NCBI RefSeq assembly: GCF_004535825.1
Contig: NZ_SGVY01000003.1
Location: 96,544-160,543 of the forward strand
DNA: 64,000 nucleotides
Direction: 5' to 3'
DNA from: Segatella hominis
GTDB lineage: Bacteria > Bacteroidota > Bacteroidia > Bacteroidales > Bacteroidaceae
How positions within the stretch are numbered: the stretch's first letter is position 1; each line of letters starts with the position of its first letter. Below, in pieces: positions 19,294 through 29,218 of the stretch. The translations under genes were made by a program, and so were the position numbers. The notes under the pieces were generated by a model. The model was given only the letters and a program-made list of their open reading frames with translations. It searched no databases and was not told the DNA's origin.

Positions 19294-19332
19294 AGGAACT
19301 TTGGAATAAGATAACTCCAAAGTTCCTTTTTA
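19294..19332 (+). terminator. intrinsic terminator downstream of polA
   Basis: AGGAACTTTGGA (19294-19305) pairs with TCCAAAGTTCCT (19316-19327) and is followed by TTTTTA. It lies about 100 bp past the polA stop. Confidence 0.8.
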
Positions 19333-19426
19333 TATTTCAGAAATTTGTGTAAGCAGGCGTCCTTGCCAACAAGTAAATTTCAGAACCAGCAAACAATAAT
19401 AGTTTCAAATCATCAGCACTGCGGAT

Positions 19427-22400
19427 TTACAATTTCCTGATTACGGTTTCCAACTGCTCACCCAATCCGATAGTATAACCCTGTGAGAAATAAACCACAC
19501 GATTGAAAGTATCAGAAATCATAAATATCGGAAGGAGGTTGGCATTCGTAAGTTTCATATTCTCAACGATTTGCTTCCGAATAGAACCCTCCTTGTCTAT
19601 ACCGAATATCAGATTCTTAGGCAGACCCGGGAACTCGGCAATGCGGAACTTTTTAGCTGAAGCCTCATCCTCAAAGAGGAGCACCATAGGACGATTCCAC
19701 TTTTCGAATACTTGCGCAACCTTAGCGATATCCTTCAAGGCATGATTAGTAGGCTCTTGGCCTACACCCAACAAACCGGTAATGAAATAACCACGACCCG
19801 TCTGGCTCAAAAGACTGACTTCCTTACCATCCAAGATGAATTTAGACTCCGAATCAAAGTTTCCCTTAACCGTAATCTCGGTATCAGAAGTACGTAAATA
19901 CATCTTAACTACGTTGGTTTCAGCTTGTTTCACATGAAACAATTGCATTTCTGACAACACCCCGCCATTGGCAAGACGAGTACCCGTTACAAGAGCATAA
20001 TCCCCCTCATCCAATTCCACTCCATTCTTGAACGTATTACTCCAAGTACATCCCTCTTCAGGATATTCCAGCAGCGAAGTAGAGCCGTCAGGATTGATGC
20101 GAGTAAGAGAAAAATGACTATAATACTTAGGATCATCCACCACTCCATTAGGCTGATAATCAAGCTTTAACAAGCCCTTAGGAGAAGACTGTACCTTTAT
20201 CTTTTCCATATTAGATGCAGCAGAAGATGCTTTCGCGTCAAAATCGACATCTATCCAGACGTCATTCTGCAAACCCTCCTTCACTCCACCTTGTTTATAT
20301 TGCAATTTCTTGGTCACAGCATCCACTCTCGCCTCAATTCCAAGACTTCTTGCCACATCCACGAAGAAAATCTTCCGAGAGCGCTCATCCGTAAGGCGTG
20401 ATGTCCAAACACCCATAGGAGTCTGGGCGATTTGCAATGCCTTCTTGTCAGGGTTCAGACGGATATTCTCCTTCACCCATTCCACCAGACGAGCTGGATC
20501 TTGTCTGAAAACTTGAGCCAAAGATTGCTTTGCTTTAGCTGCATTATTTGCTTTTACAGACTTGGAAGACACATCACGATCATCAGCAACAGAGGTCTTC
20601 ATCTTTTCAAATTGCTCCTCAAAGAACTGTTTGAAAGGATGAATAATCATCTCGTCCTCCACACGAGGAGACAACTGGTTGCTATGGGCATTGAAATGAT
20701 CCTCCAGAATATCCATCTGCATATCCCTTAAATCCTTGGCACTCAGCGTACTGAGCAAATCTATAGCCCGACTCAGATTGTCCTGATGAAGCATCAGAAA
20801 CTTGAGGATAACTTCGTGATTACCCCAAGAACCAACAAGGAAATCCACTAACTTCTGAGCTTTATCAGAAAGCTTTTGAGCATTTTGATAGTCCACTTTT
20901 TCTCCCTTTACCATCCAAGTAGGAACCCCGTTTCTCGTCAAATACTTCTCCTCAAGCAATCCTTTTTTCTGCAATGCCTCCAGAGCCGTCTCCTTAGTAT
21001 AGAAAGTAGCTAGATAAGCATGGCGGATAGAATCCTCATAAGCGAATCGCTCCAGGTTCTTCGCTCTCGCCTCTGCCGAAACCTCAGGAATATTTGCTTT
21101 CTCTGGCGGAGGTACGATATCAAAAGAATCACGGAAACTAACGGAAGAAAAATCAAGAGAACGGTTCATATCCGAAGCTGAAACCTTCCGGTCAAGACGG
21201 ATGGTCATTTTTCTCGCCTTCTCACCTTCCTCACCAGGCAGATTTGCCTTACCGAAAGAAGCCTTTACAAAGCCATACTTACCATCCTTCGAAGCCCAAA
21301 CCATCATATCGCCCTTACCTGCCGAAAGAAAGGTCTTGCCATCCTGAGCCGTATATTTCGTCACGACAGAACAAAACTCTGCATAATTATAGATTTTAAA
21401 ATCCACTCTTGCACCCTCTACAGGCTTGCCTTCAGCATCAACTACAGAGAAGTCGATACGGGCTGAGGAACCATAATTGTCTATCAGATTGATTTCTGTA
21501 TAGTTGGACGTGCGGAGCATTACCTCTTCCGGTCCGTTATAGTCGCCAAACGCCTTCGTATGCATCAGCATGGCTCTCGATGCGGGAGCATTAAACCACG
21601 CCAGATTAAGCACAGCCTCAGGTTCACAAGCGCCTAAGAAGTACCATTTACCATCAGCCCATGCTTCTACCCAGGCATGATTGTCGTCAGTATGCGCCCA
21701 GCGAGGCGTATAAACCTGTCTGGCAGGAATGCCTATCGCTCTCAAAGCTGCCACGGTAAAAGTACTCTCCTCGCCGCATCTTCCGTATGCAGAACGGATC
21801 GTGGCAAGAGGAGCAGAAGTACGACCGTCGGAAGGCTGATAGGTTACCCGCTCATGGCACCAATGGTTGACTTCCAGAATAGCATCTTTCATGCCCATCC
21901 CCTTCACACGCTCTTTCAGTTCCTTAAAGAATATCATTCGGGAATCATCCAGATTTTCATTGTTCACACGGATAGGAAGCACAAAGTGACGGAACAGCAA
22001 CTCCGGTATATACTTGCCCCAAGCCATTTCCTTCCTTGCCTCAAAGCTCGTACGTACATTTTCCAGGAAGAAACTTGTAGGATAGTCTGTCACGTCAGCC
22101 ACTGGCATATAGGCATAGAGGAATTGTAAGGCCTCCTGCTCCTCAGTCGTCAGTTTCTGCTTAGTGACCTCCATCATCTCCTTAGCCCCCTTTTTCTTCA
22201 GGACTGTACCATAGACGTTCATCCCTTTCACCTGATAGAACTGCCTGCCCACGAGTTTCATCTTACTCTCGAAAGCATTTTCCACCTTAGAGCGATAAGC
22301 CCCGTCTGAGATAAAATGGGGTTTGTCATGTGCATCCACCGACAAACAGTTGGCCATCACCGCCTGCCAAGAAACCAAGAAGAGGATGGCTAAAGATACT

Positions 22401-22444
22401 ATACTTTTTCTCATATTTATTAAGATTATTTTTTCCAACCGCAA
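19427..22444 (-). CDS. large secreted transglutaminase-like protein
   Basis: The open frame is 1005 codons. The first ten residues (MRLEKIILIN) are doubtful: MRKSIVSLAILFLVSWQAVMA is a good signal peptide beginning at the second Met (about residue 11), so the start is probably near 22414. The transglutaminase-like core has GRCGEESTFTVAALRAIGIPARQVYTPRWAH (catalytic Cys), DNHAWVEAW (His) and WYFLGACEPE, where the usual Asp is replaced by an acidic neighbour. Downstream come carboxypeptidase-regulatory-like beta segments, a long helical part and a C-terminal thioredoxin-like part (MVLLFEDEASAKKFRI). The substrate is unknown; likely periplasmic or surface-exposed. Confidence 0.85.
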   Translation of the reverse strand: MRLEKIILINMRKSIVSLAILFLVSWQAVMANCLSVDAHDKPHFISDGAYRSKVENAFESKMKLVGRQFYQVKGMNVYGTVLKKKGAKEMMEVTKQKLTTEEQEALQFLYAYMPVADVTDYPTSFFLENVRTSFEARKEMAWGKYIPELLFRHFVLPIRVNNENLDDSRMIFFKELKERVKGMGMKDAILEVNHWCHERVTYQPSDGRTSAPLATIRSAYGRCGEESTFTVAALRAIGIPARQVYTPRWAHTDDNHAWVEAWADGKWYFLGACEPEAVLNLAWFNAPASRAMLMHTKAFGDYNGPEEVMLRTSNYTEINLIDNYGSSARIDFSVVDAEGKPVEGARVDFKIYNYAEFCSVVTKYTAQDGKTFLSAGKGDMMVWASKDGKYGFVKASFGKANLPGEEGEKARKMTIRLDRKVSASDMNRSLDFSSVSFRDSFDIVPPPEKANIPEVSAEARAKNLERFAYEDSIRHAYLATFYTKETALEALQKKGLLEEKYLTRNGVPTWMVKGEKVDYQNAQKLSDKAQKLVDFLVGSWGNHEVILKFLMLHQDNLSRAIDLLSTLSAKDLRDMQMDILEDHFNAHSNQLSPRVEDEMIIHPFKQFFEEQFEKMKTSVADDRDVSSKSVKANNAAKAKQSLAQVFRQDPARLVEWVKENIRLNPDKKALQIAQTPMGVWTSRLTDERSRKIFFVDVARSLGIEARVDAVTKKLQYKQGGVKEGLQNDVWIDVDFDAKASSAASNMEKIKVQSSPKGLLKLDYQPNGVVDDPKYYSHFSLTRINPDGSTSLLEYPEEGCTWSNTFKNGVELDEGDYALVTGTRLANGGVLSEMQLFHVKQAETNVVKMYLRTSDTEITVKGNFDSESKFILDGKEVSLLSQTGRGYFITGLLGVGQEPTNHALKDIAKVAQVFEKWNRPMVLLFEDEASAKKFRIAEFPGLPKNLIFGIDKEGSIRKQIVENMKLTNANLLPIFMISDTFNRVVYFSQGYTIGLGEQLETVIRKL

Positions 22445-22498
22445 AGATAAGCAATAAAAATGAAGTTCACAAGTTTGTAGTCCTCAAACTTATAAATC
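22441..22498 (-). promoter_or_regulatory. promoter with overlapping palindromic operator, upstream of the transglutaminase-like gene
   Basis: On the minus strand TTG (22470-22472), exactly 20 bp, then TATCTTTGC (22441-22449). An imperfect palindrome at 22464-22498 overlaps the -33 box. Nearly the same palindrome and spacing occur at 45052-45109. The -7 position argues that translation starts at the inner Met near 22414 rather than at 22444. Confidence 0.68.
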
Positions 22499-22622
22499 TT
22501 TAGCATTCTTTTATATCAGTCACTACCCTACCGATAAACCGATTTTTCATGCCTATCTTGAGGAACAGCTACTATCCGTCATATCATTTTAGGGAAAATG
22601 TGATAAAAACACCATAAATGCC

Positions 22623-22653
22623 TTGGAATTTTATGAAAAAGTAGTAACTTTGC
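22623..22653 (+). promoter_or_regulatory. promoter of cutC
   Basis: TTG (22623-22625), 19 bp, then TAACTTTGC (22645-22653). The 5' untranslated region would be about 65-70 nt. Confidence 0.62.
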
Positions 22654-22727
22654 TACGAGTATCCCATCCAACATGAAGGATATATAGCCAAAAACTCAAT
22701 ATGGATCAATAAATAGAAAAAGAAGAT

Positions 22728-23489
22728 ATGAACAGAGAAGAATTTAAATTTGAGATATGTGCCAATAGTGTAGAAAGCTGTCTGGCAGCACAAGAGGGAG
22801 GAGCCGACCGAGTAGAACTGTGCGCAGGAATACCCGAGGGAGGCACTACCCCATCGTATGGCGAGATAAAACTGGCTCGAAAATTACTCACAAAGACTAA
22901 ACTCCACGTCATCATCCGACCTCGTGGTGGGGATTTTCTCTATACCCCATTGGAACTGGAACGCATGGAAGAAGATATCCGCATCTGTCGCGAATTGGGA
23001 GTGGATGGAGTCGTTTTCGGATGCCTCACAGAAGAGGGAGAAATTGATAGGGAAGCCAACCGCAGGTTAGTGGAGCTGGCACGCCCAATGTCAGTAACCT
23101 TCCACCGTGCTTTCGACCGTACTGCAGATCCCATGAAAGCCCTTGAAGATATTATTTCTTTGGGATGCAACCGAATCCTGACTTCCGGTCAGCAACCGAA
23201 GGCGATAGATGGTATCAGCCTGCTTGCCCAGCTGGAAAAGAAACTGAAAGAATATCCCCTGCCTCCTATCCAGCTTCTGGCAGGTAGTGGCGTCAACGAG
23301 GAAAACATCCGACAGATATTCGATGCTACAGGCATTCACGAATACCATTTTTCTGCAAGAGTAAATGTAGTGAGCAAGATGAAACATTATAACCACGAGG
23401 TTTATATGGGAGCCAAAGGGGCTGATGAATCCAATTCGCTCGTCACATCAGCAGAGAAAGTGAGAAATACCATCAAACAACTCGTTTAA
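22728..23489 (+). CDS. cutC: CutC family protein (TIM-barrel, copper homeostasis/unknown)
   Basis: 253 residues with the family's opening FEICANSVESCLAAQEGGADRVELCAG and the motifs IRPRGGDFLYTPLE, GVVFGCLTEEGEID and TFHRAFDRT. The family was linked to copper tolerance in E. coli, but the biochemical role is unsettled. Complete TIM barrel with no visible defect. Monocistronic, with its own promoter and a bidirectional terminator shared with the convergent cysS. Confidence 0.93.
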   Translation: MNREEFKFEICANSVESCLAAQEGGADRVELCAGIPEGGTTPSYGEIKLARKLLTKTKLHVIIRPRGGDFLYTPLELERMEEDIRICRELGVDGVVFGCLTEEGEIDREANRRLVELARPMSVTFHRAFDRTADPMKALEDIISLGCNRILTSGQQPKAIDGISLLAQLEKKLKEYPLPPIQLLAGSGVNEENIRQIFDATGIHEYHFSARVNVVSKMKHYNHEVYMGAKGADESNSLVTSAEKVRNTIKQLV

Positions 23490-23493
23490 AGAG

Positions 23494-23542
23494 AAAAAAG
23501 TATAATAGCCTCCACAAAGCGTGAAGGCTATTATACTTTTTT
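23494..23542. terminator. bidirectional terminator between cutC and cysS
   Basis: An 18-bp perfect stem (AAAAAAGTATAATAGCCT at 23494-23511, mirrored at 23525-23542) with a 13-nt loop. A runs on one side and T runs on the other let it act on both strands. Confidence 0.88.
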
Positions 23543-23588
23543 ATAGCATCTGTTTTCAATTGACACTATTTCTTATAGCTTCAATTTC

Positions 23589-25079
23589 CTATTTATTCAG
23601 TTTCCAAGTTACACCATCCTTGGTGTCCTTAACTTCAAATCCGGCATCAGCAAGAGCATCACGAATCTGGTCGCTGGTAGCCCAATCCTTAGCTGCTTTA
23701 GCCTTAGCACGAAGGTCGAGTACCATATCCACCACCTTGCCGTAAGCCTCCTCACGTGCATCATTGTTGGCACCCTTCTCACTCTTCAAACCGAGAAGAT
23801 CGAAGGTGAAGAGCTGCATCGTTTCGGTGAGTTCCTTCAAGTCATCGGCTGAAATATTCGCCTTATGATCAAGAGCTGTATTGATAACATGGCAAGCCTC
23901 GAAAAGGTAACTGATGACAAGCTGTGTCTGGAAGTCATCGTTCATTGCATCATAGCAACGCTGGCGCAGCTCTGCTACGAACTTCTTCACCTGCTCGTCG
24001 CTCTGCTTAGCCACTGGCACACGCTCCAGGTCGTTCAAACCATTCATCAAGCGCTCCAATCCCTTCTGACTGGCCTTCAAGGCATCATTAGAGAAATCTA
24101 CTGTGCTGCGATAGTGAGCCGAGAGGATGAAGAAACGGATGGTCATTGGCGAATAAGCCTGCTCCAGACTGTCATGATTGCCTGTGAAGAACTGCTCCAG
24201 AGTGATGAAGTTGCCCAAGCTCTTACCCATCTTCTGACCGTTGATGGTAATCATGTTATTATGCATCCAGTAGTGAACCATCTGATCGCCCTGAGAAGCC
24301 ACAGCCTGAGCAATCTCGCACTCATGATGAGGGAAAATCAAGTCCATACCGCCTCCGTGAATATCGAAGTGGTTGCCTAAGTACTTTCTGCCCATCGCAG
24401 TACACTCGCAATGCCAACCAGGGAAACCATCGCTCCAAGGACTTGGCCAGCGCATGATGTGCTCTGGTGAAGCCTTCTTCCAGAGAGCGAAATCAGCCTG
24501 ATTTTTCTTCTCGCCGATACCAGCAAGTTCACGGCTTTCATTGATGATGTTCTCCAGGTTACGGCCAGAAAGAATACCATACTTATGATCCTTGTTGTAT
24601 TTCTCGATATCAAAATAGATAGAACCATTGCTCTCGTAAGCATAACCATTGTCGAGAATTTCCTGCACTAACTTCTCCTGCTCGATGATATGACCGGTAG
24701 CATGAGGCTCGATACTTGGAGGGAGCACATTGAGTGCCTCCATGGCATCGTGATAGCGGTTGGTGTAGTACTGCGCAATCTCCATTGGCTCCAACTGTTC
24801 CAGGCGAGCCTTCTTCTCTATCTTGTCATCGCCCTCATCAGCATCGTGCTCCAAGTGACCTACGTCAGTAATGTTTCTAACGTAGCGAACCTTATAGCCC
24901 AGATGCTTGAGATAGCGGAAGAGTATATCGAATGTGATGGCTGGTCGTGCATGACCGAGATGCGGATCGCCATATACGGTAGGGCCACAAACATACATGC
25001 CCACATTAGGAGCGTGGAGCGGAGTAAATCTCTCTTTCGTACGAGTGAGAGTGTTGTAGATCAATAATTTCTGTTCCAT
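23589..25079 (-). CDS. cysS: cysteinyl-tRNA synthetase
   Basis: 496 residues; charges tRNA-Cys. The class I signatures are HLGH in [16 protein letters not shown] and KMGKS in [16 protein letters not shown]. Zinc ligands are seen in [17 protein letters not shown] and the HHECEIAQ segment. The C-terminal DALR-type helical region and the short end ([10 protein letters not shown]) are complete. Monocistronic, with a promoter at 25119-25153. Confidence 0.97.
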   Translation of the reverse strand: MEQKLLIYNTLTRTKERFTPLHAPNVGMYVCGPTVYGDPHLGHARPAITFDILFRYLKHLGYKVRYVRNITDVGHLEHDADEGDDKIEKKARLEQLEPMEIAQYYTNRYHDAMEALNVLPPSIEPHATGHIIEQEKLVQEILDNGYAYESNGSIYFDIEKYNKDHKYGILSGRNLENIINESRELAGIGEKKNQADFALWKKASPEHIMRWPSPWSDGFPGWHCECTAMGRKYLGNHFDIHGGGMDLIFPHHECEIAQAVASQGDQMVHYWMHNNMITINGQKMGKSLGNFITLEQFFTGNHDSLEQAYSPMTIRFFILSAHYRSTVDFSNDALKASQKGLERLMNGLNDLERVPVAKQSDEQVKKFVAELRQRCYDAMNDDFQTQLVISYLFEACHVINTALDHKANISADDLKELTETMQLFTFDLLGLKSEKGANNDAREEAYGKVVDMVLDLRAKAKAAKDWATSDQIRDALADAGFEVKDTKDGVTWKLNK

Positions 25080-25118
25080 CTTATTATGAACCTTTCTTTT
25101 TATTATTTATATTTGTTT

Positions 25119-25153
25119 GCAAAGTTAACTCATTTTTCTGAGATTTCAGTCAA
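25119..25153 (-). promoter_or_regulatory. promoter of cysS
   Basis: Minus strand TTG (25151-25153), 23 bp, TAACTTTGC (25119-25127), about 40 bp before the start codon. Confidence 0.6.
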
Positions 25154-25370
25154 TTCAGCCACAAAATGTTATAAAATAGTCTGAAAATACCATTTTTATC
25201 TTAGAAAAATCATCCACAGAGTCTGTTCTCGCAACTCACTATACCATTCATCCGCAAATCTTCAATCCCTATTCACTACTAACAAAAAATGCATAAAGCA
25301 AGTTATTCCTGCATATTCATGCACAAAAGATAAGTAAAATGCCTTTTATTTGCATAAATTCGTCAAAAGA
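25154..25370. other. middle of the divergent cysS / CoA-transferase intergenic region
   Basis: The whole gap is 402 bp (25080-25481) with a promoter at each end. The 217 bp between them are AT-rich. I see no ORF, repeat or hairpin worth naming in them. Confidence 0.5.
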
Positions 25371-25403
25371 TTGCCATATATTAAAAATAATGTGTAACTT
25401 TGC
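25371..25403 (+). promoter_or_regulatory. promoter of the acetyl-CoA hydrolase/transferase gene
   Basis: TTG (25371-25373), 21 bp, TAACTTTGC (25395-25403). The 5' UTR would be roughly 70 nt. Confidence 0.65.
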
Positions 25404-25481
25404 AGCCACAAAAAGTTATGAAATGTAAGGGCAGCAACAAATTGCCCGATAATATTACATGATAATAAATAAAGTACGGAA

Positions 25482-26987
25482 ATGGCATATATTAGACTTT
25501 CAGCTGCCGAAGCCGCAGCTATGATCAAGGATCAGGACACGATAGCACTAAGTGGTTTCACACCTAACGGCGTGCCTAAGGCTACCTTCCGCGAACTCTC
25601 CAAGAGAGCCGTGGCAGAACATGAAGCAGGCAGACCATTCCAGGTGGGCATCCTGACAGGAGCTTCTACCTCGCAAAGTATCGAGGGTGACATGGCAGCA
25701 GCCCATGCCATCAAGTTCCGTGCGCCATTTTCTACCAACAAGGATTTCCGCACCCATACCAATCTGGGCGAAATCGACTACGAGGATATGCACCTCGGTC
25801 ACATGGCTGAGCGTCTGCGCCGTGGCTTCTATGGCGAGATAGACCTTGCCATCATCGAGGTGAGCGATCTGGAAGAAGGCGAAACCACCTGCAAGGCATT
25901 CCTTACCTCTGCCGGTGGTATCGTGCCTACCATCGTACGCCTTGCCAAGAAGGTGCTCATCGAGAAGAATACCTTCCACAGTCCAGCATCCCGCTATCTC
26001 CATGATGTCTATGAAATAGCAGAATGCCCGTTCCGTACACCTATCCCTATCATGAACGTAGGCGACCGTATCGGTAAAGAGTATGTAGAGATAGATGCCC
26101 ATAAGATTGTCGGTGTGATAGAATGCAATATCCCGGAAGAGGCTCGTGCCTTCAAGCCGCTCGACCCTATCACAGAACAGATGGGTCATAATGTGGCCGA
26201 CTTCCTGGTCAGCGACCTGAAGAAGGGACATATTCCTCCACAGTTCCTGCCACTCCAGAGCGGTGTAGGCGTTACTTCCAATGCCGTACTCGAGGCATTG
26301 GGTCAGAATCCTAACGTACCGGTATTCAGCGTTTATACCGAGGTTGTACAGGATGCTGTCGTAAAATACATGCGTGAAGGAAGAATCAAGGATGCTTCCT
26401 GCTCATCCCTCACCGTCACCAATGATACTTTGAAGGAAGTATATGATGACATCGACTATTTCAAGCAGCATCTCACCATCCGTCAGAGTGAGATTTCCAA
26501 TTCTCCTGAGGTCATCCGCCGACTAGGTGTCATCGCCATGAATACCGCCATCGAGTGCGACATCTATGGCAACGAGAACTCCAGCCATATCTGCGGCAGC
26601 AAGTTGATGAATGGTATCGGCGGTTCTTGCGACTACGAGCGTAATGGTTACATTTCTATCTTCACCACTCAGAGTACCACCAAGAACGGTTGCATTTCAG
26701 CCATCGTTCCGATGTGTAGCCACGTGGATAGTACGGAGCATGATGTGGATGTCATTGTTACCGAGCAGGGCGTTGCCGATCTTCGTGGCAAGGGTCCTTT
26801 GCGCCGTGCCAAGGAAATCATCGAAAACTGTGCTCATCCAGACTATCGCCCTATGCTCCGCGAATATCTGAAGTTTGCCGAGAAGGGCCATGAGCCACAG
26901 AGCATGCGGGCAGCCCTCGCCATGCACGATACCTTCCTGAAGAAGGGAGATATGAGACTGACTGACTTCGGGGAATATCTGAAATAA
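25482..26987 (+). CDS. acetyl-CoA hydrolase / succinyl-CoA:acetate CoA-transferase family
   Basis: 501 residues. Family members move CoA between succinate, acetate or propionate, a step of propionate and acetate fermentation. The expected catalytic Glu lies in FSVYTEVVQDAVV. The C-terminal domain carries GIGGSCDYERNG, IVPMCSHVD and VIVTEQGVADLRGKGP. With sdhCAB elsewhere in the window it fits a fumarate-to-succinate/propionate lifestyle. The acyl specificity (acetate, succinate or propionate) cannot be settled from sequence by eye. Confidence 0.9.
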   Translation: MAYIRLSAAEAAAMIKDQDTIALSGFTPNGVPKATFRELSKRAVAEHEAGRPFQVGILTGASTSQSIEGDMAAAHAIKFRAPFSTNKDFRTHTNLGEIDYEDMHLGHMAERLRRGFYGEIDLAIIEVSDLEEGETTCKAFLTSAGGIVPTIVRLAKKVLIEKNTFHSPASRYLHDVYEIAECPFRTPIPIMNVGDRIGKEYVEIDAHKIVGVIECNIPEEARAFKPLDPITEQMGHNVADFLVSDLKKGHIPPQFLPLQSGVGVTSNAVLEALGQNPNVPVFSVYTEVVQDAVVKYMREGRIKDASCSSLTVTNDTLKEVYDDIDYFKQHLTIRQSEISNSPEVIRRLGVIAMNTAIECDIYGNENSSHICGSKLMNGIGGSCDYERNGYISIFTTQSTTKNGCISAIVPMCSHVDSTEHDVDVIVTEQGVADLRGKGPLRRAKEIIENCAHPDYRPMLREYLKFAEKGHEPQSMRAALAMHDTFLKKGDMRLTDFGEYLK

Positions 26988-27041
26988 GAGAAGACTGAAA
27001 AGACTTCTTTTTTGAGATAACTCGGACAAATATCGAAATAT

Positions 27042-27078
27042 GATAAGCGGCATTCACATCCGAGGAATGCCGCTTATC
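27042..27078. terminator. 14-bp hairpin downstream of the CoA-transferase
   Basis: GATAAGCGGCATTC (27042-27055) and GAATGCCGCTTATC (27065-27078) pair perfectly around 9 nt. The flanking T content is weak on the plus strand. Thirteen bases of one arm recur at 34894-34906, at the other side of the accessory island. Confidence 0.55.
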
Positions 27079-27353
27079 TCGTTCTTTACCATATCATATT
27101 TTCACTAAAAGATACAAAAACAGAAATAATGATAATACTAACAAAGAAAAATCACAAAACATGAGTTAGTTTCAGATTTTCTGATTATTTTTGCAAAGTC
27201 AAGATATATATTTACTGGAATACATTAAAGAAGGTTCTAAAATAAAAACATTAAAATTAGTGAAATGAAACATATATTATTAGGATTCGTCATAAGTTTG
27301 ATTTTTTTTGCTAATCTTCTATCCAAAATAAGTTTTTACTTTGTATTCTAATC
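27079..27353. other. left edge of the accessory island, non-coding
   Basis: AT-rich gap between convergent genes with no supported gene. A promoter-like TAnnTTTG was not identified. The last 50 bp near 27300-27350 are very T-rich. Confidence 0.4.
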
Positions 27354-28121
27354 TTACTTGAAGTAATCATATATGAATAGCGGGAAAGCATTGAGTACTG
27401 CCACTTTGCAATCCTCGGTATTCACATATTTTTCTAATTGTGAATCGAATATCTTGTCCTGAAGAATGTCGTCCTTTGATCCTGGTATTCTGTTCTCACC
27501 ATTGCAAAGATAGTTTGCTTTGCTCACGTTCTGCTCCTTCAAATATACCCAGTTCTGCTTGACTTCCTCTATTTCATCTTCTGTAGGTTCCCGATTCTCT
27601 GTCAGAAGGATAAAATCGAAACTTTGATAGGCTGAGAATTCTGCTGATAATCCCTTAAACCTGCTGCAATCAGTACGGGATATCGTATAGGTCCAATAGT
27701 TTGCATCCGGCAAAAACTTGGTATAGCGGATAGATTCTACCATCGGATAATCAATATAGAGCTTTCCGTATTCTGTTTCATTATTAAACGTTTCTAACAT
27801 CTCTTTTACCTGTCTGTTGATTTCTTCGAGTGATAAATTCCTGTTGTGGAAATCATAATCGAAGAAAAGATAAATTTCGGAAATGTCGGCAGATCTATCT
27901 ATGCCTTTTAGAGGATTGTCTTTTTGAGAGGCAAACTTTTCCATCAGTAAAGACACGATATCTCCATCTCCATCGTACTCCTGCAAATCCTTGTAAAGCT
28001 GATAGATATTGTTGTTGTAGGAACAAACTATCTGCTCTTCCCAGTTGGAAAAGTACAATCGTTGGATGGTGCGGAATAAATCCGGCTCACGTTTTACTCC
28101 TTCAAAAACAAATAATATCAT
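27354..28121 (-). CDS. TOPRIM-like effector partner of the AAA ATPase (AbiL/RloB/PARIS-like)
   Basis: 255 residues. The start MILFVFEGVKREPDLF matches the first TOPRIM motif (hydrophobic strand followed by a conserved Glu). IYLFFDYDFHNRN supplies the DxD motif at about 100-112, and DYPMVESIRYTK fits the following strand/helix. This arrangement is typical of the second protein in ABC-ATPase/TOPRIM antiphage pairs. Its ATG overlaps the TGA of the upstream ATPase gene (ATGA, 28118-28121), so translation is coupled. By analogy the ATPase senses infection and this protein is the nuclease effector. That role is inference, and I cannot place it in one named subtype. Confidence 0.65.
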   Translation of the reverse strand: MILFVFEGVKREPDLFRTIQRLYFSNWEEQIVCSYNNNIYQLYKDLQEYDGDGDIVSLLMEKFASQKDNPLKGIDRSADISEIYLFFDYDFHNRNLSLEEINRQVKEMLETFNNETEYGKLYIDYPMVESIRYTKFLPDANYWTYTISRTDCSRFKGLSAEFSAYQSFDFILLTENREPTEDEIEEVKQNWVYLKEQNVSKANYLCNGENRIPGSKDDILQDKIFDSQLEKYVNTEDCKVAVLNAFPLFIYDYFK

Positions 28122-29218
28122 ACTTCAAAAGCGTTACCTCTAAACATTTTTTCTATATTATGGCCGAACCTCAGTTCCTTCTGGGTGCAGCTGCTCAATG
28201 GCTTGATCTTGTTGTCTTGCAAGATGAAATTGCAGTCTGGGCGCAGTAAGTCATTGGTCATCAGGTAAGTGTTGTGGGATGACGTGAAAGCTTGGCATGG
28301 AAGGGAAAAAAGTGTCTTGCAAACCTCGAAGGAAAGCTTGAAGTGATAGAATGCGTCAAATTCATCAATGAAAACGAATGATGCATCTTTCATCTGCTTG
28401 AGCCAATAATAGAGCAACATCAGCGAGTGGGTGCCTGTTGATGCAATCTTATCAAATGGAATGCGACCTAAGCCGAATATGCAATACAGTTCTTTGTCGT
28501 CATCATTCGGCTTCTGAAACTCAAAGTCTTGTCCGCTTACACGATGGATGAAATCCTCAAAGTCGCATGTCAGATGATTCTTGATGATATATTCGTCAAG
28601 GTTTGCTGGAGCTGTAGCTAAGCCCATGAATTCATTCTTCTCCACGCTTCGGAACCACAACATGGAGTTGACAAACTTCTGTAATTTAAGGAGATAATGC
28701 TCTTTTGCTAATGGGTAGGAGGTGAGAAGAAAATTGATAATGGATACGTTGTTGGCGTTGTTGGCTAAGTTGGTCTTCACGGTTGCTTCCATCTGAAATT
28801 CTTCTTCATCCAATGTCAGGATAGAATCCTTGTTGCAGAATATCAGCTTGTTGTTCACCACAAGTTTCTCTGCCTCTAATTTTCCCTCTGGTGATTTGCT
28901 ATAAGAATACTGCAACAGATCATCTCCCAACAGGAAGGTGTACTCAAAATCTACAGGGAAGTTCAACTTTCCTGTATAAGTGAAGTTGTCATAATAGTTC
29001 ACTCTTTTCCACTTCTGTGAAAGATGATTTGTGATATCGAAGATAGCCAATGCAAAGTTCGACTTGCCAGAACCGTTAGGTCCATACACGATGCCATTCT
29101 TGATGATTCCGTCTTTTATGGCAAATGTGTTGAACGAATAGTTACTTGGTTCCGACAAGTCCCATTCTATGCGATTGGCAAATCCTCTATAATTCGTAAC
29201 GGCAAATTTTACTAACAT
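28118..29218 (-). CDS. AAA/ABC-type ATPase of a two-gene defence-like module
   Basis: 367 residues from ATG at 29218 (MLVKFAVTNYRGF); the frame is open 48 bases further upstream but the extra residues look unrelated. It is an SMC/RecF-like ATPase of the AAA_21 type. Visible: Walker A GPNGSGKSN (about 46-54), a signature-like STGTHSL, Walker B ASFVFIDEFDAFYH and an H-loop SSHNTYL. The RGF in strand 1 and the IKNGIVYGPNG context match RloA/AbiLi/AriA-like sensors. It is operonic with the TOPRIM-like gene through a 4-bp overlap. Likely cytoplasmic and involved in phage or plasmid exclusion; not demonstrated. Confidence 0.75.
   Translation of the reverse strand: MLVKFAVTNYRGFANRIEWDLSEPSNYSFNTFAIKDGIIKNGIVYGPNGSGKSNFALAIFDITNHLSQKWKRVNYYDNFTYTGKLNFPVDFEYTFLLGDDLLQYSYSKSPEGKLEAEKLVVNNKLIFCNKDSILTLDEEEFQMEATVKTNLANNANNVSIINFLLTSYPLAKEHYLLKLQKFVNSMLWFRSVEKNEFMGLATAPANLDEYIIKNHLTCDFEDFIHRVSGQDFEFQKPNDDDKELYCIFGLGRIPFDKIASTGTHSLMLLYYWLKQMKDASFVFIDEFDAFYHFKLSFEVCKTLFSLPCQAFTSSHNTYLMTNDLLRPDCNFILQDNKIKPLSSCTQKELRFGHNIEKMFRGNAFEV

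Noticed and set aside
19926-19941. Fourth parS-like site (TGTTTCACATGAAACA)
   Set aside because: One mismatch to the consensus but it breaks the central CACGTG, lies inside a coding sequence and is 8.5 kb from the cluster; left out of the feature list.
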